Part shown: positions 54,119 through 64,000 of the stretch, in pieces
Layout of the letters: every line of letters starts with the position of its first letter
How positions within the stretch are numbered: position 1 is the first letter of the stretch
Made by a program: the position numbers and the translations under genes
DNA from: Branchiostoma lanceolatum
Lineage: Eukaryota; Chordata; Leptocardii; Amphioxiformes; Branchiostomatidae
Reading direction: 5' to 3'
Assembly (NCBI RefSeq): GCF_035083965.1
Contig: NC_089722.1
Span: forward strand, 42,277,697 to 42,341,696
DNA: 64,000 nucleotides
Notes under the pieces: generated by a model
Told to the model about the DNA's origin: nothing
The model's input: only the letters and a program-made list of their open reading frames with translations
Database searches by the model: none

Positions 54119-55707
54119 GTCACTCAAATGTAAATCGTGTATGGATAGTTTCTATAGTAAGACACCACCACATGAACTGTTGTTTACCTTTGTGTTTTGA
54201 AAAAGCTATAGCGACTCCATTGTTATTTGCTGTGATAGGATTAAGAATGATGCATCCTTTGCAGTCAATATGTCTGAATAAACTGATGATATGCTTACCA
54301 ATTTAATATGCTACATTTTGTATAACTAGGAGTGAGTGAATTTGACACAAAGTGTGTGTGTTTCCTTCAAGTGCCATCCTGGTAACCACAACAACCCCTC
54401 CCCCCCTCAGTGCCGCTCATTTTGTCCCAAAAGGTTAATGGACTACTCCTTATTATTGTGTGAAATACACCGACAAATCAGTTATGCAAATAAGCGGATT
54501 CTACTGTATCTGTGTGTAGAATAGATTTAGGGTTCAGATATTCACTGTTATGTCTTCTAACCTCAAATCACTAAATGCTTTAAGGCATTAAGTATGTTTG
54601 CTAGCATACCTTAATATTAGTTTAGTACATAGTTATGGTACAAACTTCAGGGGGTATGTACAGGGGGATAATATTGCCAGAAAACACGCGCACAAACAGG
54701 CGCTAAGAAACATAAAAAAATGCAAACAATCCACCTAGGCAATCTCATGTTATATTGTTCACAGATACACAAATACACACACGAACGCCGTGCAAAACAC
54801 AACCTTCCCAGCGAAGGTAAATACTTCTTTATCAAAGAGATTTGTTTCTGGTCCCTTAACGTTTGCCGCCTTAGTGGAATTAAGGTATCAGACAACCCGG
54901 GTTCTGAAGCGCATTGGGCACCGCCACTGGTGGTTTAGATATTTGAATAGCTGAAGATAAAGGGGTTGGTCTCCATGTGGGCGTTTTAGTTTCACTGCTT
55001 CACTGCTTCTCAAAATTAATGGCATGTCTGCAAAGAATATCAGAGCGCTCCATTAAATACACAGAGGATAATGCGTCTGGTTACACTTTTGCGATATAGT
55101 ACCTCCCCCTATCTCTAAGTCTGATGTCGTTGGGTGGCTTTTCTTCCTATAACAAGTTTTCGCCTTAGGAATTGTTTGCTAAACGACAGATACACACACA
55201 GACACACACACACAGGCGCTATATATGAAACACAAAATAACAAACAAGTATGAAGATAATCCACCTAGGCATTCTTGATTTATATTGTTCACAGATACAC
55301 AAATATACACACGAACGCTGTGCAAAACTCAACCTTCTCAGCGAAGGTAAATACTTATTTATTAAAGACATTTGTTTCTGGTCGCTTAACGTTGGCGCCC
55401 TAGTGGAAATGATGTATCAGACAACTCGTGTCAACGTTCTCACGCACATTGGGCACCGCCACTGGCGGGTAAGATGATTGAATAGCTGAAAACAATGGTC
55501 TCCATGTGGGCGTTTTAGTTTCACTGCTTCACTGCTTCTCAAAAATAACGACATGTCTGCAAAGAGTATTAGAGCGCTCCAATAACCACAGACAGAGGAC
55601 ACTGCGTCTGGTAACCCTATTTCTAAGTCTGATGTCGTTGGGTGACTTTTCTTCCAAAAAGTTTAACAAGTTTTCGTTTTTGGAATTGTTTGCTAAAAAG
55701 AGAGATA

Positions 55708-55778
<71 letters not shown>

Positions 55779-56253
55779 GCATATACACACAAAACACACA
55801 CGCACAGGCACAAAGAAGTACACAAAAATTACAAACAAGTATAAAGATAATCCACCTAGGCATTCTCGAGTTATAGTGTTCACAGATACACAAATATACA
55901 CACGAACGCCGTGCAAAACTCAACCATCTCAGCGAAGGTAAATACTTTGGTCTCCATGTGGGCGTTTTAGTTTTACGACTTCACTGCTTCGCAAATATAA
56001 TGACATGTCTGCAAAAAGTATTAGGACGCTCCAATAAACGGACACTGCGTCTGGATGGACAGGTTCTTCTTCGTCGCAAGCAAGGAGTTTTTCACTTTCT
56101 CGCACGCGATCTAAAAACTATGTGGTTAGATTGTTGGTAGATCCTGCCCGTCTGACTTTGTAGCTGTTGAGATCAAAGTTGCAGAGATCCAAAACGCTCG
56201 TGTAATCAATAGAAGACACATCGTCTATAGACAGACGGTTCTTCGTCGCAGAC

Positions 56254-59200
56254 ATGAAGGCCGCCACTTTTCGAGGCGTTTTTATAATTATCATACTTGC
56301 GGCTGTAGCCAATCTACTAGTGAAAGAATACCGCCGGCTGTACGGGGATGTTGCCGCGAGACCACCGTGCGCGCGTCCCCAGCCGGCCGGGCTGGACATC
56401 ACGGGTGGCCCGTACACGTACGGGGCGGTCGCCGCCGACGCTCTGGAATGTTCTGCAATCGGCAGGTACGTTTAAATTACCTCTATCAATGGTACGCCAA
56501 GAAAACAGTTACTCAAACAAGTGGATATGATTTTAGAAATGGTCAGACGTTTCAAGTAGCATCCACTACTTTTCGTCAGTGACTGTGAGCAAGATTAGTC
56601 GAACAGCAGGTTTATAACCAAGAACTAAGAATTGATATTCAAATAAACTTTTTGGTAGTCCAATAGAAAACGAATCAGATAACCCAGGACAAGGTTGAAG
56701 TAAAGGGGACAATAGCCTCTATTGTTTTGATATAGGCGCTAAAGTCCAGGGACATCTGAAAAACAGGCCGCAGGCCTGAGTTGTGATTTTCCCTGGTAAG
56801 ATAAACTAAAATGAAAAATGAAATGGTTCGCGGTCAAGGATATCAGTGGATTCGAGATTGAAAGAGTGCCCCTGACTGTGTTTTAGGTGGTGGAAAATGG
56901 ATAAGGAGTAGCGGTTAGGGCAATGTTCTTTGTACCTTGCATTAAGTGATCGGCTGGTCTCTCGTATAGGTGTTGTTGCAGTTGGGTTCTTCACATTTTA
57001 GTCTGTAGATGACATCGGCCTTGCTGCCTTTGCGGGGTCGGTCTTTAGGATGTACCAGTCTTTGTCTGAGAGTTGATTGAGGTTTGAAGTTAGTTGCAAT
57101 GTTGAAGTTTTGGAAGATCCGTCGGTGCCTTTCGGACACTCCTTGTACGTATGGAATAGTGATGTTGGCCTTGTTTCTGTTGGCCATTGGTTTGCACTTC
57201 AGCGTTTTCTTGGACTTGTTCAGACGGTTTGAGGGCTTTGTCGAAAGTCCAGTTTTGGTAGCCACACTTGGTCAGGGCACCTCGGAGGTGTCTATGTTCG
57301 TCTGTTTTGGCCTTGTCTGAGGTGATGATGTTGTCTGCTCGAAGAAAGAGACTTTTCTTATAACTGCCAGTTTGTGTTCCAAAGGGTGGTGAGAGTCAAA
57401 GGCCAGATACTGATCAGTATTAGTTGGCTTCCTGTTTACTTCGAACCGAAGGTGGCCATCCTTCTCTATGATGGCTTTGGTGTCTAGGAAAGGGAGCATG
57501 TTATCTCGACTCGACTCCTGTGTGAACTTGATGTTGTCATCTATCTGGTTGATGTGGTCAAAGAAGTCATCAGCTACTCTCTTCTTTCGTCTGCACCAAG
57601 TGTCATCTACAAAGCGGAACCAGTTGGCCGGGGAGTGTCCTTGAAAGTACTGAGGGCTTCGTTCTCAAATTTCTCCATGTACAGGTTTACCACGATGGGC
57701 GAAGCTGGTGAACCCATAGCACTGCCGTGCAGTTGCTGGAAGAACTGTCCTTTGTAAGTGAAGGAAGTGCACCACAGGCAAAGGTCTAGCAGCTTACATA
57801 TTTGGTCAACAGATTCTGTCTGCCAGTGTGTTGTCAGCTTCTAATGCTTCCCTGACTACTGACACCGCTTCTTCGGGGGGGGGGGGGGTGCAAGTGAAAA
57901 GAAAACACACATCATACGAAGTGATGATTTCATCTTCGTTTTTATCTGGATGTCTTTGATTTTGTTTACAAAATCTGCACTGTTCTGCACATGGTGTTGA
58001 TTCTTATTGGACTATCTAAAATTTGTATTCTCTCTGTTTGCATATCAATTCATAGCTCGTTATTATAAACCCGCTGTTCGACTGACTAATCTTGCTCACA
58101 ATCATCAGGTGGATGCTACCTGAAGCGTCTGACCGTTTCCAAAATCATATCCAGTTATTTGAGTAACTGCTTTCTTGGAGTAATGTCCTTTAATATTACA
58201 TCGATATCTAGACTTTGTCGCATTATGATTCATGTAGCATTATGATTATTGTTTGATGACTCAAATCTGAGATTTTCAAATGGAATACAATCACAAATAC
58301 AGTTACATGTTTACAACTGTCTAACTAGTACTAGTAATTTACACTGCACGAAATGGCCTCGTATCCCGGCGTATACGTACAGGGATTCCTCCGGAAATAT
58401 TCCATATCCCGGTGCGGATTTAGCGTATCCGCACCGGGATATGGAATATTTCCGGAGGAATCCCTGTACGTATACGCCGGGATACGAGGCCATTTCGTGC
58501 AGTGTTACGTTAATGATAGTTGCTTCATTAACGTAAGTATTGAGAGAATCCTGTCTGTAGTAACCACCTGTCCGCATAGACCATATCTTATCAGTCCTCT
58601 AAATGGTGTTATTGCGCAGTTTTGACAGTAGGTTGTTTTTCAGGGACATTTTGAAGAAGGGCGGTTCGGCTGTGGACAGCGCCATTGCCACTTTAGCATG
58701 TGTGGAGCTGATTCACGGACACAGCGTGGGGCTCGGCGGGGGTTTGATCATGACAGTATACAATAAAGAGACAGGCACGGCCCAGGTCATCAACGCCCGG
58801 GAAACAGCCCCTTCCGGAGCCTCCACTGACATGTATGGGACGAACACCTCCACGGCTCAGTTCGGTGAGTCAGGGAAATGATTTAGATCTTATATCATTC
58901 AGCAACCTATTTTCTGAGACACCAATTCTTGAAAAACTAGTTTTTTTCTGCCCGAGGCAATGTGCTGCCGGTCGGATAAGTCGAATCAGTGATTTCGGTC
59001 TCATTGGCTTCAGCGTCGTGTTATCTGCGCCACCCATTCTTGAAGAACTATTTTTGTTGTCCGCTTGAGGTTACTCTGTTCTTCATACCAGACTACGTAC
59101 GCTTGTTGTGGGAGGGGGGAGGGAGAATTTTTTTCCAGGGGAGTCTGGCCACCACAGGGTTACTTTTGCCTGCGCAGTGAGGGTGAAAATGATAATGGAT

Positions 59201-62200
59201 ACAGTCAAACCTGTTGCAAGCAACCACTCAGGGGACTGGGTAAAAGTGGTTACTGAGGAGAGCTGGTTGCTCTCGACAAGTTGGCTGGTTGATAAAAAAA
59301 AGTCATACATTGGAACGAAATACACCTTTAGTTAGTTCCCAGGAAACACATCTACAAGAGATGCACAAACGTTTTTAATCCCCATGCTGTTATGTAAACA
59401 CATTTCATTGAAGCATTGTTTGACCATCAGAACTGTGTTTATCTAACAATCGAACATGTTTTTTTGTAGTTATCTGCTCCTAGAAGAGCCAAAACAGGTG
59501 CATTCAGTTTCTATATTATATATGTCAAAATTCTAACTAGCTCAATTTGTACTTTGTGCAGTATTTGTGTGCTGGTTTTAACTGATGACACAAAAAAGGT
59601 GCATTAGCAGATTTTGACTGTAATTCAACTGCTGCCTATCTTTAGAATGTTGTAACTGGTATTAATGTGAGGAATACAGTGAATATCAGAATTGTTTCTG
59701 ATTCTGGTGTTAAAATTTAATTTAATTGATGATAGTGCCAGAGCTTGCAGAAATCCTTATTTTGAAGAGGTTGCTGCTGGCTAGGATGCTGCTGTCAATC
59801 AATTTTGGTTGTTCAGGGGAGGGTGAAGGCCCATTAAGGACTGCAAAAAAGTGGTTGCTGGTCGGGGAAGACTTTTGGTTGCTTGGGAGGGGGTCTTAAC
59901 TATGTAAAAATGGACGGGACTGTTTCAATGTGTCCTCTGACGGCAGGCTATCTGTGCAACAGTCAGCATAGGGTTCTCCTCGCTGCCCCAACACTTTCAT
60001 TTACCCATCCAACAGTCAAAATAAATCTACTCTTATCTGTAGCTGTGAACGTAACATTCCTCCACACACTGTTTCATCCACGATGCGGACGACACCACCG
60101 CGAACGGGTTTGGCGCTGAGCTGAGTATTTAACACTAGCAGGGAAATTTGGGCACTTTTCTTTCTACAACCCACTCGCATAAGCAGGCCTGGTGCTCGCT
60201 CCATGAGATTGCAATTATAATGAGTTGGGTATTATAGGAAAGGACATTACACAAGCTTTCCACCGATATATAATGTATTGAAATTGATAAAGAAACAACG
60301 GAAATATGATCAACCAAAGTAAAGATTCCAAACTTTTTTGTGCCTAGTGTATATAAACTATGTGGAGATACGAATGCACAAGCACAGAAATAGACAAATA
60401 CACGGAACTCAAAACCAGAAATAACGATTCACACGCATACTTGTGTTTTGCAGGAGGGTTGGCTGTGGCCGTGCCAGGCCAGGTCCGCGGGTACTGGGAG
60501 GCCCACCAGAGGTACGGGAAGCTGCCGTGGAGAGACCTGTTCCAACCGGCTATACGGATGGCCGAGGAGGGGTTCTGTATCGGCAGACCGTTGGAGAATG
60601 CCATCAGCAAGAACCCGAAATTCATAAACGATCCGAAGAATCACCTGTGGTGAGTTATCGTCAGCATCATCCTCTTTCATTGATAACGTGTTTCGGGGAC
60701 GTTTCTTTACTAGTATTCAGGGCACATGTATGTTGTGTTTTTTACAAACTCTCTGACATGACTTGACTTTGTCCAGGTGAGTACTACTTTAAACGGCAAT
60801 GACGTTGCTGAAATTTAGTTCCAGGATTCTTTCTTGTCTATTTAATTACTCTGGCTGAATTTGGATATTCCTTACCTTGAGGGTCCAGCACCATCAATAC
60901 ACCCCCATCCCCCACAAAAAACACCTACTGCAAACGCTATAAGATAGTATGTATATGTGAACTAATATATTTCTTCTCTTATCTGGTAAATGATGACGTT
61001 CTGTGGCGTTGACGTCAGGACATGTTGATTTTTGGTAACATGGACCAAAAAACTGATGCGAAAATTTGCACAGATATGTTCCCTTCATAAGGAAATCTAC
61101 GCGGTCAGGAAAGGTGAAACGAAATTAAACACACAGAATACCGAAAAACAGGTCATTCATTTTTGTCCGCGTACAAAGTCTGCATTTGTAAGAATCGTGA
61201 CATCCCTTCAGTTCAGACGGATTACCATTATTTATCTGTTATTGCAAATTGACATAATTTCTGCACTACGTGGGAGTTATCTGGATCCAGTCTAGGTCAC
61301 TGAAGACCTTTTCTTCACAAAGTTCTGCTCCAGGCTACATGCCAGTTCGCAATCTCACTCACTCTCACTCACTCCCAAAGCTTCGCAATCTACGGCAGTA
61401 CAGTCTATTGTAAAAGTTTAACTGGGGCTTTTCTTTACTAGTATTCAGGGCACATGTATGTTGTGTTTTTTTTTATAAACTCTCTGGCATGACTTGATTT
61501 TGTCCAGGTGAGTACTACTTTAAATGGCAATGACTTTGCTGACATTTAGTTCTAGGATTGTTTCTTGTCTACTCTGGCTGAATTTGGATATATCTACGCG
61601 GCCAGGAAGGGTGAACGAAATCAAACAAACACACAGAGTATGGTATACCGAAAAACAGGTCATTCATTTTGGTCCGTGCAAAGTCTGCATTTGTAAGAAT
61701 CGTGACAGCCTTTCAGTTCAGACAGATTACCATTATCTGTAATTGCAAATTGACATAATTGCTGCTTTATCTGGATCCAGTCTAGGTCACTGAAGACCTA
61801 TTCTTCACTAAGTGTTGCTCCAGGCTACATGCCAGTTCGCAATCTCACTCACTCTCACTCACTCCCAAAGCTTCGCAATCTACGGCAGTACAATCTATTG
61901 TAAAAGTTTAACTGGGACGTTTCTTTACTAGCATTCAGGGCACATAAATATTGTATTTTTTAAAAACTCTCTGGCATTACTTGATTTTGTCCAGGTGAGT
62001 ACTACTTTAAACGGCAATGACTTTGCTGACTTTTAGTTCTAGGATTGTTTCTTGTCTATTTACTCTGGCCCACCCCCCACACCTACTTCAAACGTTATAA
62101 GATAGCATGTATATGTGGACTAATCTATTTCTTCTCTTTACTGGTAAATGATGAAAGATTTACTGACGTTCTGTGGCGTTGAGGTCAGGACATGTTGATT

Positions 62201-63675
62201 TCTGATTCCATGGACCCAAAAACTGATGCGAGCGGGCGAAAATTTGCACAAATATGTTGCCTTCATTAAGCCGGCGTCACAATTCATGCGAGCGTCGGCC
62301 GCCGTAGATCGCCCGAAGCTCGCAGAATGTCAAAATCGCCCGAGCGTCGACCGTATTTTGGAAAAAGCCGGGCTTCGACTCCTGCATTCTAACGCACTAG
62401 ACGTGTTTGAACGTAAACAAATACTGATCTTACCCCCTGCAGCTGGGAATCGCTGGTCTAGTAGGGGAAAATCCCCTCCCAAATGATGCAATTCTTTACC
62501 ACAACAAAGGTCAAAGGTCACAATTTCTTTCTGGATTCGAAAAGTAAACACATTTCTGTTCTCCCTGCCTGAATACTGGCCAAAATTGACCAAAGATTTC
62601 ACCAGGAAAAAATTCTCAAAAATAATAACAAGAAAAATAACTGGGCTTTGTGCGCATGTCCATTAACCGGTCCCTTCCCTATACAATCAAATCAACATGG
62701 CCTTACTTTTCTTAAAAATACAGATATGGTGCATCTTCCACTAAACATGCACTTAATATGCTCTCAAAAAATACAAATATGGTGCATCTTCCACTAAACA
62801 TGCACTTAATATGCTCTCAAAAAATACAGATATGGTGCATCTTCCACTAAACATGCACGTATCATGTCTTCACCTGTTGCCCCACAGTGACGTGTTGTGT
62901 GACGAGAATAACAACGTCTTGGGTGCGAACATGATCATGAAGCGGCCACAGCTTGCAGCGACGCTCCGTGCGGTTGCTGATGGAGGTGCAGACGCCTTCT
63001 ACACAGGCAAGATCGCCAGGAATCTAGTGAAGGACATTCAGGACGCAGGTAGTTTCCTTGCTAATCCCACTATATTAAATCATGAGTAATCTGATGACTA
63101 ACGTCATCCTAATCCCATCATGATAAAGCCGAGACTCAATTTCTATCATAGAGAGACAAAACTAAAAGACAAGGTCAACAAGGTCTTCTTCGTCGGTCAA
63201 TCAATATGTAAAGGCGAAAAGCTGTTAGAACATTTGACCTTGATATCTGAGCGTGTAAAGATTTTTCTTGCCAAGAGAAGATTGTCGTCACGTTAGCTTG
63301 AAAGTACAAACAGACTAGCAGTCTGCGATTCTACATGAATTTGTTTAAGGTCTACCTTACCCTAGGCCTTAGATCCCCCCGCAACGTAAGGCACTAGAAC
63401 TTTATGATGAGATCCATTTCTTTGCCGCTTCTCGCATGCGTTGCCATACCTTGTCTGCAATGTTTCATGCGTTTGAAATAGCACAGGGATAAAGCTGCTT
63501 ACATTTGATTCTGTATTTTTACCAGGTGGCATCATCACAGAGCAAGACCTCCGTGACTACCTGGTGGACATATCGGAACCTCTGAAGATTTCTCTGGAGG
63601 GTGGACTGACCCTGCTGTCCCCACAACCGCCGGGAGGGGGCGCAGTGCTGAGTCTCATGCTAAACATCTTGGACG
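56254..63675 (+). CDS. Gamma-glutamyltransferase, first five exons
   Basis: Exons 56254-56465, 58644-58864, 60454-60649, 62888-63048, 63526-63675, all GT-AG with matching phases (about 313 residues); the gene runs off the right edge. GGT removes gamma-glutamyl groups from glutathione and related peptides at the cell surface. Residues 8-23 (GVFIIIILAAVANLLV) form the usual N-terminal signal anchor. Family signatures in order: YGAVAADALECSAIGRDIL, GGSAVDSAIATLACVELIHGHSVGLGGG, VINARETAP (the Arg that holds the gamma-glutamyl carboxylate), VAVPGQVRGYWEAHQRYGKLPW and LLSPQPPGGG. The catalytic Thr and small subunit lie beyond the window. GGT1, GGT5 and GGT7 types cannot be separated. Intron 1 hosts a Penelope-like element and a long hairpin; intron 3 hosts a local repeat array. 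Confidence 0.92.
56497..58178 (-). mobile_element. Decayed Penelope-like element with inverted terminal repeats
   Basis: Terminal segments 56497-56668 and 58003-58178 are inverted complements of about 170 nt (CCAAGAAARCAGTTACTCAAA outermost), like the inverted pLTRs of Penelope-like elements. Inside, on the minus strand and in more than one frame, are relics of RT (HGSAMGSPASPIVVNLYMEKF, RFVDDT, MLPFLDTKAI) and of a GIY-YIG domain whose YIG is lost (CNNTYTRD), then a frameshift into ETSRSLNARYKEH. A G run of about 12 lies at 57877-57888. Non-functional, within GGT intron 1. Confidence 0.85.
58341..58505. repeat. 79-bp perfect inverted repeat
   Basis: The arms 58341-58419 and 58427-58505 are exact complements around the 7-nt spacer TTAGCGT. 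The arms are GC-richer than their surroundings and contain no recognised coding or tRNA sequence. Position: GGT intron 1, about 140 bp before exon 2. An RNA through it would fold into a near-perfect 79-bp duplex. Confidence 0.9.
58507..58534. repeat. Short hairpin beside the long inverted repeat
   Basis: ACGTTAATGA and TCATTAACGT are exact 10-nt arms around an 8-nt loop, immediately to the right of the 79-bp hairpin. Confidence 0.7.
58865..60453. other. GGT intron 2
   Basis: Contains a local duplication (CACCAATTCTTGAAAAACTA near 58920 and CACCCATTCTTGAAGAACTA near 59030) and a dispersed piece with GTTGCAAGCAACCACTCAGGGG (about 59210). No further gene seen. Confidence 0.5.
60700..62270. repeat. 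Three-unit repeat array in GGT intron 3
   Basis: Units begin near 60700, 61428 and 61918 with TTTCTTTACTAGYATTCAGGGCACAT, continue with GTCCAGGTGAGTACTACTTTAAA and TTCTTGTCTA, and then the block shared with 52995-53410. Each carries a donor-like CAGGTGAGTACT but no exon. Confidence 0.8.
62715..62870. repeat. Triplicated 53-bp unit before GGT exon 4
   Basis: AAATACARATATGGTGCATC...ATGCTCTC occurs at about 62715, 62766 and 62819. The last unit ends about 20 bp before the exon 4 acceptor, so the branch point and pyrimidine tract of this exon lie in or next to the repeat. Confidence 0.85.
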
Positions 63676-63689
63676 GTGAGAAACAATAA

Positions 63690-63900
63690 TAGCAGTATTG
63701 ATAATAATAACAATTGTTTTAATAGTATCTGTATCTGTATCTATATAGCCGGTATAACCGCCATTAGACGTAACACACCAGCTTCGCAGACACGCGGCGC
63801 AACAACAGCTGGTTATATTACACCGAACGGTCTGTTTCACCTAGTCTTTGCATATCTGACTGCAGCCGTTCTTTAAAGGTATTAAGTGAGGAAGCTCCTA
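63690..63900. repeat. Dispersed repeat in GGT intron 5
   Basis: ATAGCCGGTATAACCGCCATTAGACGTAACACACCAG also appears, diverged, at about 21400-21470 and 40845-40900, that is at the right ends of both duplication units. Confidence 0.55.
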
Positions 63901-64000
63901 CGGTACTTGAAGACAACGAGTTTCATTCTACTATGGTTCTCGGAAAAAACGAATTTTTGAACACATCAATAGGACCATCAGAAGTATAGGACGAAGTATA

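Larger units (their letters stand above)
52460..56060. repeat. Four-copy 0.4-0.5 kb repeat cluster
   Basis: Copies near 52460-53015, 54680-55085, 55110-55620 and 55630-56060 share a (CA)n tract, ATCCACCTAGGCA, CACACGAACGCCGTGCAAAAC, AAGGTAAATACTT, GGTCTCCATGTGGGCGTTTTA and AGAGCGCTCCAATAA. Open frames inside are CA-tract artefacts. The array ends about 200 bp before the GGT start codon. Confidence 0.8.

Noticed and set aside
60700..62270. CRISPR-like spaced repeats
   Set aside because: The repeats are hundreds of bases long, irregularly spaced and in an intron of a eukaryotic gene; no cas genes or short palindromic repeats.

Overview
The window looks like nuclear DNA from an invertebrate chordate, most likely amphioxus (Branchiostoma). 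This is inferred from multi-exon genes with GT-AG introns, an innate-immunity repertoire rich in death-fold and NACHT-LRR proteins, and dense mobile elements (Penelope-like elements, 5'-truncated LINEs, foldback elements, SINEs, microsatellites). No gene here names a species outright.

Left two thirds (1 to about 40,915): two tandem copies of a large unit, A (1 to about 21,475) and B (from about 23,063). Each holds two convergent genes. The plus-strand gene (A1 2669-6260, B1 25947-29618) encodes a protein ordered Death domain, FN3, FN3, TRADD-N-like domain, with basic tails. The minus-strand gene (A2 13695-20959, B2 34051-40378) encodes a DED-NACHT-LRR receptor. All splice sites and reading frames of the four genes were reconstructed by eye; every exon has the same length in both copies apart from one 6-nt in-frame insertion in the B2 LRR region. 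A2 and B1 are divergent and share a 5-kb upstream region. The copies differ by private insertions: a Penelope-like element between 1-kb direct repeats in A, a 1.3-kb repeat in A2 intron 1, a hairpin-ended repeat upstream of B1, and a LINE fragment 12 bp from a splice donor in B2. Divergence is uneven: the NACHT-LRR exon is nearly identical, while the DED exon is clearly diverged.

Right third: a lone signal-peptide plus DOMON first exon of a DBH/MOXD1-like protein (42883-43137, minus); a complete six-exon serine-racemase-like PLP enzyme (44820-51587, plus) with unusual active-site residues; 4.5 kb of locally amplified repeats; and the first five exons of a gamma-glutamyltransferase gene (56254 to past 63675, plus), with a decayed Penelope-like element and a long perfect hairpin in its first intron.

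The best candidate for an undescribed system is the duplicated cassette pairing a Death/FN3/TRADD-N-like adaptor with a DED-NACHT-LRR receptor. The link between the two is inferred from co-duplication and domain content; nothing in the DNA proves that the proteins interact.
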